From: Chryseobacterium gleum | Lineage (GTDB): Bacteria; Bacteroidota; Bacteroidia; Flavobacteriales_D; Crocinitomicaceae | Reading direction: 5' to 3' | Assembly (NCBI GenBank): GCA_945888625.1 | Contig: CAMDAH010000002.1 | Coordinates: 62,001-126,000 of the forward strand | DNA length: 64,000 nucleotides | The notes under the pieces: generated by a model | Told to the model about the DNA's origin: nothing | What the model saw: the letters and a program-made list of their open reading frames with translations, nothing else | Database searches by the model: none | Shown: positions 31,136 through 39,615 of the stretch, in pieces | Numbering within the stretch: the stretch's first letter is position 1 | Layout: each line of letters opens with the position of its first letter | Program-made: the position numbers and the translations under genes

Positions 31136-31165
31136 TCCATGTGTTTATATTGCGTTAAAAGTTAT

Positions 31166-31173
31166 TAACTTTG
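31166..31173 (+). promoter_or_regulatory. TAnnTTTG -7 element of pdhB
   Basis: TAACTTTG, full match, 23 bases before the ATG. Confidence 0.45.
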
Positions 31174-31196
31174 TACTCGATTATCTTTCTATTATT

Positions 31197-32174
31197 ATGA
31201 AAACAATTCAATTTCGAGAGGCGCTAAAAGAAGCAATGTGTGAAGAAATGCGCATGGATAGGACGGTCTTTCTCTTAGGTGAGGAAGTCGCTGAATACAA
31301 CGGTGCATACAAGGTTTCACAAGGAATGCTTGACGAATTTGGTCCAAAACGTGTAATCGACACGCCAATCGCTGAGTTGGGGTTTTCTGGAATTGCCGTT
31401 GGCGCTTCAATGAATGGTTTACGTCCAATTGTTGAATTTATGACGTGGAATTTTGCCATACTTGCAGCAGATCAAATAATAAATTCTGCTGCAAAAATGC
31501 TTCAAATGTCAGGTGGGCAATACAGTTGTCCGATTGTTTTTAGAGGAGGAAATGGCCCTGCTGGACAATTAGGCGCTACGCATTCACAAAGTTTTGAAGC
31601 ATTTTATGCGCATGTACCGGGATTAAAAGTAATTACACCATCTTGTCCGGCAGATGCAAAAGGTTTACTGAAGTCCGCAATTCGCGATAATGATCCAGTA
31701 GTCTTTTTAGAGTCTGAAAAAATGTATGGCGACAAAGGGGAGGTACCTGAAGGCGAATACATTATACCAATAGGTGTTGCGGATATCAAAAGGAAAGGAA
31801 CAGATGTTACGGTTGTTTCCTTTGGTAAAATAATTAAAGTTGCCTACGAGGCGGCCGAATTATTAGCAAAGGAAAATATTAGCGTTGAAGTAATCGATTT
31901 GAGAACTATTCGTCCGATTGACTATCAAACAGTTGTCGAATCCGTTAAGAAAACGAACCGTTGTGTGGTGCTCGAAGAGTCATGGCCTTTGGCTTCAATT
32001 TCTTCCGAAATTGCCTATCATTTGCAGCGTTACGCGTTTGATTACCTTGATGCTCCCGTACAAAGGGTAACGCAAACGGATACACCATTTGCCTTTTCAC
32101 CAACTTTAATTGAGGAGGCTTTACCTAATGTAAATCGCTTGATTACCGCCATTAAGCGTACCGTTAATCGGTAA
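31197..32174 (+). CDS. pdhB: Pyruvate dehydrogenase E1 component, beta subunit
   Basis: It forms with the alpha subunit the thiamine-diphosphate E1 of pyruvate dehydrogenase, feeding acetyl-CoA into the TCA cycle. The 325 residues have the thiamine-site stretch LLGEEVAEYNGAYKVS and TPIAELGFSGIAVGASMNGLRPIVEF, then RGGNGPAGQLGATHSQ and the C-terminal transketolase domain (VVSFGKIIKVAYEAAELL). pdhA and the E2 gene are not adjacent, which is common in Bacteroidota. A branched-chain ketoacid E1 beta is the main alternative. Confidence 0.9.
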   Translation: MKTIQFREALKEAMCEEMRMDRTVFLLGEEVAEYNGAYKVSQGMLDEFGPKRVIDTPIAELGFSGIAVGASMNGLRPIVEFMTWNFAILAADQIINSAAKMLQMSGGQYSCPIVFRGGNGPAGQLGATHSQSFEAFYAHVPGLKVITPSCPADAKGLLKSAIRDNDPVVFLESEKMYGDKGEVPEGEYIIPIGVADIKRKGTDVTVVSFGKIIKVAYEAAELLAKENISVEVIDLRTIRPIDYQTVVESVKKTNRCVVLEESWPLASISSEIAYHLQRYAFDYLDAPVQRVTQTDTPFAFSPTLIEEALPNVNRLITAIKRTVNR

Positions 32175-32202
32175 TTAGCTGTGTTATCAATTCAAGATTG
32201 AA

Positions 32203-32535
32203 TTAATACATCAGTGCCTTTTTTGAATTTGTTCTCCATTGCGCGTCGTATTTACTATCGGAAAAATAAATAATCAAATCCGCATCGTATTTACTGGAAC
32301 AAAAAAAGATTTTCTTTTTTGCATCGTACTTACTAGATGCAAAAAACCACAAGCCTTTGTTATCTGTTGCATCGTATTTTGAGGAACATTTGAAAACGAT
32401 TAGATCGGCATCGTATTTCGAGGAGGCAACAAATACTTTTACATCGGCATCGTATTTGGAGTCAACTGCGTAAACAACTTGTCCAAAGGCATTCATTGAA
32501 CAAAAAAGTAAAATGGTAATAAAAAGAGTTTTCAT
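32203..32535 (-). CDS. Secreted SKYDA-repeat protein (DUF6150-like)
   Basis: A 110-residue protein with a signal peptide (ending AFGQ, residue 19). Almost the entire mature part consists of six copies of SKYDA, each followed by a hydrophobic beta-strand (VKVFVA, LIVFKC, GLWFFA, KIFFC, LIIYFS). Spacing is 13 residues except one 16-residue unit. This matches the DUF6150 family as I recall it, whose function is unknown. A small all-beta extracytoplasmic fold is likely. It is converged on by pdhB, 28 bp away. Confidence 0.82.
   Translation of the reverse strand: MKTLFITILLFCSMNAFGQVVYAVDSKYDADVKVFVASSKYDADLIVFKCSSKYDATDNKGLWFFASSKYDAKKKIFFCSSKYDADLIIYFSDSKYDAQWRTNSKKALMY
32243..32460 (-). repeat. 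Six in-frame repeats with 39-nt period encoding SKYDA
   Basis: The plus-strand core GCATCGTA (first copy GCGTCGTA) starts at 32243, 32282, 32321, 32369, 32408 and 32447, so the spacing is 39, 39, 48, 39, 39. The repeat is protein-coding; bases between cores have diverged. Confidence 0.85.
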
Positions 32536-32589
32536 AAGGAATAATTTTAAAGTTGAATTGATAATTTACTTTTCTAAAAATCTAAGCGA

Positions 32590-32880
32590 TTACAGTTTTA
32601 CGAATTTTTTATATAATCCAAGGTACGTTTCTTGTTTACCATTTATATTCTTAATCGTGTACGTAGAACACAATTTATAGTCCTCCATTTTTAAGCTTAA
32701 TGTGGTCAAAAAAGCAGCTGGCGTTGCTAGTTTATCCAATAAATCCTTTAAAAGACCACTTTCTTTATTTTCTTTTTTATACTTTTCGATAAGAAATTCT
32801 TGAAAATCCTGCTCGTTTGGATTTGTCATAAATGCAACTACTAAGCCAATTATTAATACTAACCAAAATAATTTTTTCAT
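32590..32880 (-). CDS. DUF4359-like small membrane-anchored or secreted protein
   Basis: A 96-residue protein. The hydrophobic N-terminus (LFWLVLIIGLVVAFM) runs into TNPNEQDFQEFLIEKYKKEN, the pattern that opens DUF4359 proteins. The rest ends with an ITIKNINGK-like strand pair and YLGLYKKFVKL. Function unknown. It shares orientation with the SKYDA protein 54 bp downstream and may be co-transcribed. Confidence 0.72.
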   Translation of the reverse strand: MKKLFWLVLIIGLVVAFMTNPNEQDFQEFLIEKYKKENKESGLLKDLLDKLATPAAFLTTLSLKMEDYKLCSTYTIKNINGKQETYLGLYKKFVKL

Positions 32881-33163
32881 ATCATCTAAGGTAACTAGTC
32901 CGTTTTAAAGTTAAAGGTATAATAATTAATTAAAATATGTGAACTCCCTTAAATCGAATTCGTTTTTTCACATTAATTTGGTCTGAAAACAGTATTAAAA
33001 CACGCGTAATAAGAATAGATTAACTAATGTCATTTTAATTCACCCCTATTTTTATTTTTCATCTACTTAATTAAAACAGGCAACTCAAAATATACTGCCT
33101 CCGTAATCAAATTATCAGAGGTCATTACTGAAATCCATTTATTAACATTTAAAAATTATTTTT

Positions 33164-33613
33164 ATGAAAATCAATTCAATTGTTTTGGTTGTTGTTTTAG
33201 CGTTGGCTGCAACATCTTGTAATAAAGCAGATCGTCCTATTTCTTATTCAGTCGGTGAAGAAGCACACGGCGGTATTGTTATCAAAGTAAGCGATGGAGG
33301 TTTACACGGTTTAGTCGTTGCAAAAGTTGATCAAGTTATAAGTACTGATTACCTTGATTACGTTGAATCGCTAGAGGTTGTCGCTACCTGTAGTGAAGGC
33401 GGTGCTGGTTGGCGTCTTCCAAATAAAGAGGAATTGCAACTTATCTACACAAAAAAGGCAAGTTTAGGAACTTTTAGGAACTGGTATTATTGGTCCTCAA
33501 CAAAGAATGGTAATTTTCCTTGGGCTTGTCAGTTTGGAGTGAACGCCGCTTATCCATCTAATTTTAAGTGCCCAAATAATGGCTTTAATTCACGTGCCGT
33601 TAAAGATTTCTAA
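33164..33613 (+). CDS. DUF1566-like lipoprotein
   Basis: A 149-residue lipoprotein (lipobox ATSC, Cys19). The mature part has GGIVIKVSDGGLHGLVVA, GAGWRLPNKEELQLIY and NWYYWSSTKNG, the order and motifs of the DUF1566 (Lcl C-terminal-like) fold, related to FGE/C-type-lectin-like surface domains. The family often acts in binding or adhesion; here the role is unknown. It has its own terminator and stands alone between minus-strand genes. The 283 bases upstream hold no other gene that I can see. Confidence 0.8.
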   Translation: MKINSIVLVVVLALAATSCNKADRPISYSVGEEAHGGIVIKVSDGGLHGLVVAKVDQVISTDYLDYVESLEVVATCSEGGAGWRLPNKEELQLIYTKKASLGTFRNWYYWSSTKNGNFPWACQFGVNAAYPSNFKCPNNGFNSRAVKDF

Positions 33614-33632
33614 GCGTTTAAGATTCAGGCAT

Positions 33633-33678
33633 AAAACGCATAGTAATTAGATAATTTTCTAAGCTATGCGTTTTTTTT
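33633..33678 (+). terminator. Intrinsic terminator of the DUF1566-like gene
   Basis: AAAACGCATAG (33633-33643) pairs with CTATGCGTTTT (33664-33674), with an inner TTAGA/TCTAA stem in the loop, followed by T to 33678. The right arm lies in the stop end of folB. Confidence 0.8.
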
Positions 33679-34047
33679 ATGCGAAGAAGTTACTGCCCCT
33701 TCAATGCATATTGCCACCTCATCAACGTTTCCATTTATCGGAGGAATTAATTTTCGTATTTTTAATTTTAAGTAGATGATACCGTTGATTTCATTCGTTA
33801 ATCTAGTCCATATTCGTTGACCAACATGTTCAATCAACTTAGAACGAATCGCCATTTCTGTCGTTACAATGGCATTTATTTGCACATAATCAATGGTTTG
33901 GCTTAATTCATCGTTCAGTGCTGCTTCCGAGAAGTCTGTTTCAAGGTAAACATCTACTATATAGTTTCCTCCAATTCGCGCCTCCTCGTCCATGCAGCCA
34001 TGAAACGCATACAATTTAATTCCAGTAACCTCAATGCTATGCTTCAT
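33664..34047 (-). CDS. folB: Dihydroneopterin aldolase
   Basis: It cleaves 7,8-dihydroneopterin to 6-hydroxymethyl-dihydropterin in folate synthesis, just before FolK. The 127 residues have the typical order IKLYAFHGCMDEEARIGGNY, then QTIDYVQINAIV and KLKIRKLIPPINGNVDEVAI with the catalytic lysine (of KIRK-P type) near residue 92. It overlaps gltX by 11 bp and is probably cotranscribed with it. Confidence 0.92.
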   Translation of the reverse strand: MKHSIEVTGIKLYAFHGCMDEEARIGGNYIVDVYLETDFSEAALNDELSQTIDYVQINAIVTTEMAIRSKLIEHVGQRIWTRLTNEINGIIYLKLKIRKLIPPINGNVDEVAICIEGAVTSSHKKNA

Positions 34048-35569
34048 TTAAAATTTTTTGAATGGTAGTTATCCCAATATGCATGCGGTTTAAAACGTCT
34101 TCTTTGCCTAAAAAAGCTGCTATATCAAACATGCCTGGTCCTGCACCAACGCCTGTTACAGCCAAACGAAAGGGGAGCAGAACTGCGCCTATTCCAACCG
34201 ATTGTTCCTCTAAATACCGCTTAAAGGCCACTTCGATGGAAGCAGCATCAAAAGTGGTTAACGTGGCGATTTCATCGTGCCATCCTTTCAGTAATGGAGT
34301 GGTGTCTATCTTCCATTTTTTTCTAATAGTTTCGCTATCCCAATCATTTGTCTGCGCGAATAAATAGTGTCCATCGCTATAAATATCTTGTACAAACGTT
34401 GCTCTTTCTTTCATGAGGCCACAGATTGTTTTTAATTGCTCTTGTGATTGTTTCAGCTCAGGTAAAAGTATTTTAAGTTCGATTGCTAATTGTTCGTCAG
34501 TTTGGGCGCGCAGGTATTGTTGTTGAAACCAACTGGTTTTATCAGGATCAAATTTTGCCCCCGACTTGGAAACCCTTTCTAAAGTAAAGGCTTCCACTAA
34601 TTCATCTAGGGTGAAAAGTTCTTGGGCTGTACCCGGGTTCCAACCTAATAAGGCAAGCATATTAATGAATGCACTTGGGTAATAACCTTTTTCTCGATAG
34701 CCCGAATATAATTCACCTTCTGCCGTCGTCCAGTTTGTTGGAAAAACAGGGAATCCTAAACGATCGCCATCTCGCTTAGACAATTTTCCGTTCCCGTCGG
34801 GTCGTAAAAGAAGAGGTAAATGTGCAAACAAAGGGCACTCCCAACCAAAGGCCTCATATAGCATAACATGCAAAGGTGCTGATGGCAACCATTCTTCCCC
34901 TCGAATTACGTGGCTGATTTTCATGGTATGGTCATCAACAATATTAGCTAAATGATAGGTAGGCATTCCATCGCTTTTGAAGAGTACTTTATCATCTAAA
35001 TTATTGGTGTTAACCACGACCCATCCACGAATGATGTCGTGAAAGCGGATATCTACATTTCGAGGCATTTTCATTCTAATAACGTAAGGCGCACCATCGC
35101 TTAATAATTGTATTACCTCTGATTGTGGCAAGGTAATGGAATTTCTTAAACTCGCTCTTGTTACGCTATTGTATTGCCAATTCGGCATACCCATCTGTTT
35201 TGATTTTTCTCGCATCGCTTCTAATTCCTCAGGTGTATCAAAAGCATAATATGCTTTTTCGGTGGCAATTAATGTTTCTGCAAATGGCTTATACATTTCT
35301 TTTCTTTCGGATTGCACATACGGCCCATAATCTCCTCCAATTCCGGGGCCTTCTGTCGGCATTATACCACACCATTCCATAGCATCCATGATGTAATCTT
35401 GTGCGCCTTCAACAAAGCGTGCCTGATCGGTATCTTCAATCCGAATGATAAATGTCCCGTTATGTTTTTTAGCAAATAGGTAATTATACATTGCTGTTCG
35501 CACACCGCCCATGTGAAGTGGTCCTGTTGGAGAAGGGGCAAAGCGTACACGAATAGGTTTGTCAGTCAT
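34037..35569 (-). CDS. gltX: Glutamate--tRNA ligase
   Basis: A class I aminoacyl-tRNA synthetase of 510 residues. The HIGH-type motif is in SPTGPLHMGGVRT (residue 12 on), IRIEDTDQ follows, and the KMSKS-type motif is LSKRDGDRLG (about 265). The C-terminal anticodon-binding part is present and complete. A minus-strand TATCTTCG at 35584-35591 (one mismatch to TAnnTTTG) may be the -7 element. Confidence 0.98.
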   Translation of the reverse strand: MTDKPIRVRFAPSPTGPLHMGGVRTAMYNYLFAKKHNGTFIIRIEDTDQARFVEGAQDYIMDAMEWCGIMPTEGPGIGGDYGPYVQSERKEMYKPFAETLIATEKAYYAFDTPEELEAMREKSKQMGMPNWQYNSVTRASLRNSITLPQSEVIQLLSDGAPYVIRMKMPRNVDIRFHDIIRGWVVVNTNNLDDKVLFKSDGMPTYHLANIVDDHTMKISHVIRGEEWLPSAPLHVMLYEAFGWECPLFAHLPLLLRPDGNGKLSKRDGDRLGFPVFPTNWTTAEGELYSGYREKGYYPSAFINMLALLGWNPGTAQELFTLDELVEAFTLERVSKSGAKFDPDKTSWFQQQYLRAQTDEQLAIELKILLPELKQSQEQLKTICGLMKERATFVQDIYSDGHYLFAQTNDWDSETIRKKWKIDTTPLLKGWHDEIATLTTFDAASIEVAFKRYLEEQSVGIGAVLLPFRLAVTGVGAGPGMFDIAAFLGKEDVLNRMHIGITTIQKILNEA

Positions 35570-35730
35570 GATTTAAATTTTTACGAAGATACCAAATTTC
35601 TCTGTTTACGTCTTTGTGAAAATCAGTTATAATTATTAAGTTGGCTTGGAAGAGCAACTTATTTTAGGCGTGAAAAATTATCCAATTAAATGGAGCATAA
35701 TTCGAAATGTATATTTCAATAAGTCATTAT

Positions 35731-36630
35731 CTATACTACTTTGATTGTATCTGCGCTAAATAATTGTTGATCAAAATCAAGATCAATTCGCCCAAGATTT
35801 ATTCCTCCCCATCCTGTTTGGTTGATAAGAATGGGGTCTCCATCTAAGTTTTTTTCTAATAAAGGTCGCTCCAGGAAGGTGTGCGTGTGGCCACCAAGAA
35901 TCAGGTGTATATTTCTTGTTTTTTTTGCCATTAAGCGATCAGATGGTTTATCGTCTTTGTATTCATACCCCAAGTGAGAAAGGCAAATAATTAAATCGCA
36001 ACCCTTCGCTTTTAATTCCGCTGCTTGTTCATTGGCAGTTTCAAAAGGATCTTTGTAAATCATTTTTCCATAATTTGCATCGGGTACGAGGCTGGATAAA
36101 TTTACGCCAATTCCAAATACGCCAATTTTTATTCCGCCTTTGTAGAAAACGGTATTTTTTTTCGTTTTTCCATTCAAAATGGTATCGGTAAAATCATAAT
36201 TGGAGCACAAAAATGGAAAGTTGGCGTGTTCTTGAGCGCTCAAAAAACCTTCTAATCCAATGTCAAAGTCATGGTTGCCCATTGTTGCAGCATCGTAGCC
36301 CATGGCCGTCATGAGCTTCATTTCTAAATGTCCTTTGAAGGTATTGAAATAAGGTGTGCCTTGAAAAATATCACCGGCATCAAATAACAAAACGTGTTGT
36401 TCTTCACTTCTTATTTTTTTGATTATGGAATGTCTTTTAGCAACACCCCCCATGCCTGGGTATTTAGGGTGGTTGTCAGGAAAGGGATCAATGTTGGAAT
36501 GGGTGTCATTGGTATGCAAAATGGTAATTCGCTTACTTTTTTTTACCAAGGTTTGTCCAAATCCTTGTTGAACAACTGCCATTGCTGTTATGCCTAGTCC
36601 AGCTTTTTTTAAAAATCCCCGTCTTTCCAT
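35731..36630 (-). CDS. Metallophosphatase/5'-nucleotidase catalytic domain, Tat-exported
   Basis: A 299-residue calcineurin-like phosphoesterase of the UshA type, expected to dephosphorylate nucleotides outside the cytoplasm. It starts with a twin-arginine signal (RRGFLKKAGLG, residues 3-13). Metal-site motifs in order are HTNDTHSN (about 38), FDAGDIFQG, MGNHDFDIG (about 117), LSHLGYEYKDD and LGGHTHTF. It lacks the C-terminal 5'-nucleotidase domain, which the overlapping upstream gene (TAATG) encodes separately. It is last in a four-gene operon with nuclease and receptor genes. Confidence 0.92.
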   Translation of the reverse strand: MERRGFLKKAGLGITAMAVVQQGFGQTLVKKSKRITILHTNDTHSNIDPFPDNHPKYPGMGGVAKRHSIIKKIRSEEQHVLLFDAGDIFQGTPYFNTFKGHLEMKLMTAMGYDAATMGNHDFDIGLEGFLSAQEHANFPFLCSNYDFTDTILNGKTKKNTVFYKGGIKIGVFGIGVNLSSLVPDANYGKMIYKDPFETANEQAAELKAKGCDLIICLSHLGYEYKDDKPSDRLMAKKTRNIHLILGGHTHTFLERPLLEKNLDGDPILINQTGWGGINLGRIDLDFDQQLFSADTIKVV

Positions 36631-37328
36631 TACCGAATTCTTTTATCTGTTGTTTCAATTAAATCTCCTTGGAACATTGCTTCTTCAATCAGAGCGTCTC
36701 TTAGTGTTTTGGTGTATTTCGTGTAGTTGGTCCCTTTTTTAAAAAAGAGCATGTTGTCGCCTCCATTTGCTAAGTAATCTGAGGTGATAATCCATACATG
36801 TGTATGGTTTTGGTTTAGTCCGTTAACGTGTAGTTGGCCATTCTCCAAGTAGGCATTGGATAAGGGTTCTCCGCCTGTTTTTAGTAGAAGGGTAGCGATT
36901 TCAGGTAATACCTCAACAGGAACTTCAACCCATGTAATTAAATTGTCAAATGGCATTAGTTTGAACATGTCTCCCATCAATATTTCCCCTTTATTTAAGG
37001 TAGAACGAATACCACCAAAATTTAACAGACAAAATACGGGTTGGGTTAAGCGAATTGTTTTTGTTTGATTGACAAACAAGGCATCTGCTACCCAGTTCAT
37101 TAAATTCGAGGAGGGGCGCTCCATAATAAAGTTTACAGGTGAGTTTCCGACATGAATGTTCATCATTTTTGACATTGAATCTCTGTATGGCTTGATTACT
37201 TGTTCGGTTTCTGAAATACTCATACCATCTTTGGAGACTGGTACGAGTGTGGTTTGGTGCAGGACTAAATGCGAAGAGCAAGCCACAAGGCTTGCTCCTA
37301 AACATAAAATCCAAATTAGCTTATTCAT
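36630..37328 (-). CDS. 5'-nucleotidase C-terminal domain lipoprotein
   Basis: A 232-residue lipoprotein (lipobox LVAC, Cys17). The mature part matches the 5_nucleotid_C domain: SPVNFIMERPSSNLMNWVADAL (near 60-80), FGGIRSTLNKGEILMGDMFKLMPFDN and TSDYLANGGDNMLFF, the substrate-base-stacking and hinge region of UshA-like enzymes. It starts 1 bp within the nuclease stop and ends 1 bp within the next ATG, so the three are translated together. It is likely the partner of the Tat-exported catalytic protein. Confidence 0.9.
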   Translation of the reverse strand: MNKLIWILCLGASLVACSSHLVLHQTTLVPVSKDGMSISETEQVIKPYRDSMSKMMNIHVGNSPVNFIMERPSSNLMNWVADALFVNQTKTIRLTQPVFCLLNFGGIRSTLNKGEILMGDMFKLMPFDNLITWVEVPVEVLPEIATLLLKTGGEPLSNAYLENGQLHVNGLNQNHTHVWIITSDYLANGGDNMLFFKKGTNYTKYTKTLRDALIEEAMFQGDLIETTDKRIR

Positions 37329-39598
37329 TATTCAATGATAAAAGAACGGTTGGTTTTTCCAAGTTCTGTACTTACTTCAATTATATACTTTCCGGCTTTT
37401 AGTTGGTTGCCATCTAGTTCTAAAACAGCCGCGTTAAGCATGTTATTTTGTAGTATAGTTTTTCCAAGTATATCCGTTACAACATACCCAGTAATGTTCA
37501 AACCATTTACTTGTGCGAATACTTTACCATTAGATGGAACAGGGAATACGCTAAAGTTCATAGCTAATTGCTCTTCTAATCCCACATTACAATCAACAGC
37601 TAAATAAGTCATGTTTGAAAAATTGACGTGACAAGCATAATTAACTGAATCGATGAATGGATTTCTATTTCCTTGCGTACTAAAAATATATTCTTGTCTA
37701 GCTATTTCATAATTGTCCGGTAAATCTGCAAAATGCCAATTTTTCAATGATGTTTGATCTTGGTATTGAGGCAGTGACCAATTATTTCCACTGATACCAT
37801 TATAGCAAGTGGCCATGTAAAATATTGCACGAGCTGCATTTCCTTTTTGCGACGCTCTTGGTTCGTAGACCATTTGCGCTCCATTGTAACCAACACTTCC
37901 TTCTAAATAGGTGAATACAACATTACCTGTAATGTCCATTAAAGGCAGATTACTTCGAGGGGTGTTTGCATTCTGTAAATTCGTTGGATATAAATTATGT
38001 TGATCGCTGTATTCCATTAATTCAGGATTATCAGCTGGAAATGTTGGCATCCAAGAATGGCAATAGCTATGTTCTCGAGAGTAACCTTGTGTTGTCCAAT
38101 CAAAAGGATCATTAAATACTTTTCTTTCGCCTGAATAAGCACAAATCACAAACGATTGACCATTTGTGGTGTCCCTCACCTCAAATTGATTCATAACCGT
38201 TTGTTTGTAATTGAAGTAACTGATAACAGTGTGCGGATTGATAAGGTTAGATAAGCTCGACAAAAAGGTGGGTGAAGATGAATTCATTGCTGCATAATAA
38301 TTCCCGATTGCAAGTCCTGTACTACTGGTATTTCCAATTGCAGGACCAGTTGTTTTGTAATTCTCAAATCCAGCCGGACCATTAAAGGCAAAAACAGCAA
38401 AATGATAGGATTGATTTGCAATAATTCCTCTAGGTGTAAAGGATGTTCCCGGACCTATGTATGCCACTTTAGCATCACCAATGACATCGCCTCTCAAATA
38501 AGAGCTTCCATCTGTTGGAACGGCAGTAATAGCTCCGCCATTTTTCCAAAGAACGATGTACTTTTCTGCATTTACTCCGTCATTGTATGCTCCAGCAAGC
38601 GTGTATGCTTGTACATTTGAAAATGTTAAGCTGCTTGGATTACTAGTTGGTTCAGTAGCTAAATTGTCATTTCCAACAGCAATGAAATTAATCAGGTATG
38701 GATTTTCGTCAATGTCTGAATTACTAATAGAAATAGAGGCATACCTTGAACCAGGTCCTGCTGGGTTAAAATTCAGTGTGTAGTTTTGGTTAGCTCCACC
38801 CGGAATAGTTGCTGTATTTAGGTTGGTTGTATAATCGGCAGCATTAACTCCAGAAAGGGTTGCTGCTGTTACGCTAAGGTTTTGAACGCCTGTATTTTCT
38901 ATTGTAATGGAATTAATTGCGGTATTTCCAATGATGTATGAACCATTGTTTAGTACTGTTGCCCCATTAATTTTTACATTAATTTCATTTAATGGCGCTA
39001 CATAAGCTACGATATCGTTCGTGCTTCTTGGAACAATTTGATAATTTGCATTAAATTGACCAAGCACCCCTGTTATGGTAACTGGACCAGCTAGGATTGC
39101 GCTACCATCAATATTTGTTGTCCCGTTTATGCGAACATCTAATGTATTCGTTCCATCTGAAATTTGAACAGTACTGTTTCCTGCTGCGAATGTACCACTT
39201 TGTACAAACGTCACGTTTTCAATTGTCACAAGTTGAGCCTCTAAAGGTTCTCCCGCACTTGTAATTGGTATATTAAGAGGGATATTATTGGTAGTTGGGC
39301 CGTGGTTGGTAAATGAACTTGTTGGGGAAATTTCTAATAGCCCGTTGAAGTCAAATAATACACCTGTAGCTGTGATAGAATCACCTTTTAATATGCTGCT
39401 AAGGTTATTTCCATAACAGGGAATTGCTGCGGTTCCGTCTTGTATGTAGCGAATAGCACCTAGTTCAGCACCATTAGAAGATACACCAGTGACTGTGACT
39501 GTTTGGCCAATACCGGCGTTTCGAGCGGTGGCAATGTTTTGTGCAAACAACGCAGTTGAAGATGCGATAATTGATAAACTTAGAATGATTTTTTTCAT
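37328..39598 (-). CDS. T9SS-exported endonuclease I family protein
   Basis: A 756-residue secreted nuclease: signal peptide (ends LFAQ, about 20); an OB-like region (TARNAGIGQTVTVTGV, about 25-205); a choice-of-anchor D-like region (VLNNGSYIIGNTAINSITIE, about 215-305); then the endonuclease I domain (about 430-660), with REHSYCHSW near 500-510 and GNAARAIFYMATCY. The C-terminal ~80 residues (FSVFPVPSNGKVFAQV ... KAGKYIIEVSTELG) form a T9SS type A sorting domain. Endonuclease I family enzymes cut DNA and some cut RNA. The gene lies 17 bp behind the TonB receptor. Confidence 0.92.
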   Translation of the reverse strand: MKKIILSLSIIASSTALFAQNIATARNAGIGQTVTVTGVSSNGAELGAIRYIQDGTAAIPCYGNNLSSILKGDSITATGVLFDFNGLLEISPTSSFTNHGPTTNNIPLNIPITSAGEPLEAQLVTIENVTFVQSGTFAAGNSTVQISDGTNTLDVRINGTTNIDGSAILAGPVTITGVLGQFNANYQIVPRSTNDIVAYVAPLNEINVKINGATVLNNGSYIIGNTAINSITIENTGVQNLSVTAATLSGVNAADYTTNLNTATIPGGANQNYTLNFNPAGPGSRYASISISNSDIDENPYLINFIAVGNDNLATEPTSNPSSLTFSNVQAYTLAGAYNDGVNAEKYIVLWKNGGAITAVPTDGSSYLRGDVIGDAKVAYIGPGTSFTPRGIIANQSYHFAVFAFNGPAGFENYKTTGPAIGNTSSTGLAIGNYYAAMNSSSPTFLSSLSNLINPHTVISYFNYKQTVMNQFEVRDTTNGQSFVICAYSGERKVFNDPFDWTTQGYSREHSYCHSWMPTFPADNPELMEYSDQHNLYPTNLQNANTPRSNLPLMDITGNVVFTYLEGSVGYNGAQMVYEPRASQKGNAARAIFYMATCYNGISGNNWSLPQYQDQTSLKNWHFADLPDNYEIARQEYIFSTQGNRNPFIDSVNYACHVNFSNMTYLAVDCNVGLEEQLAMNFSVFPVPSNGKVFAQVNGLNITGYVVTDILGKTILQNNMLNAAVLELDGNQLKAGKYIIEVSTELGKTNRSFIIE

Positions 39599-39615
39599 TT
39601 AATTGAGTTTAATTC

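Noticed and set aside
32189-32204. AATTCAA-GA-TTGAATT palindrome after pdhB
   Set aside because: It is AT-only in its pairing core apart from one C-G pair and lacks a U-run; too weak to call a terminator.
32243-32460. Regularly spaced repeats as a possible CRISPR array
   Set aside because: The repeated core is only about 8 bp and in frame with a secreted protein, and no cas gene is in the window.
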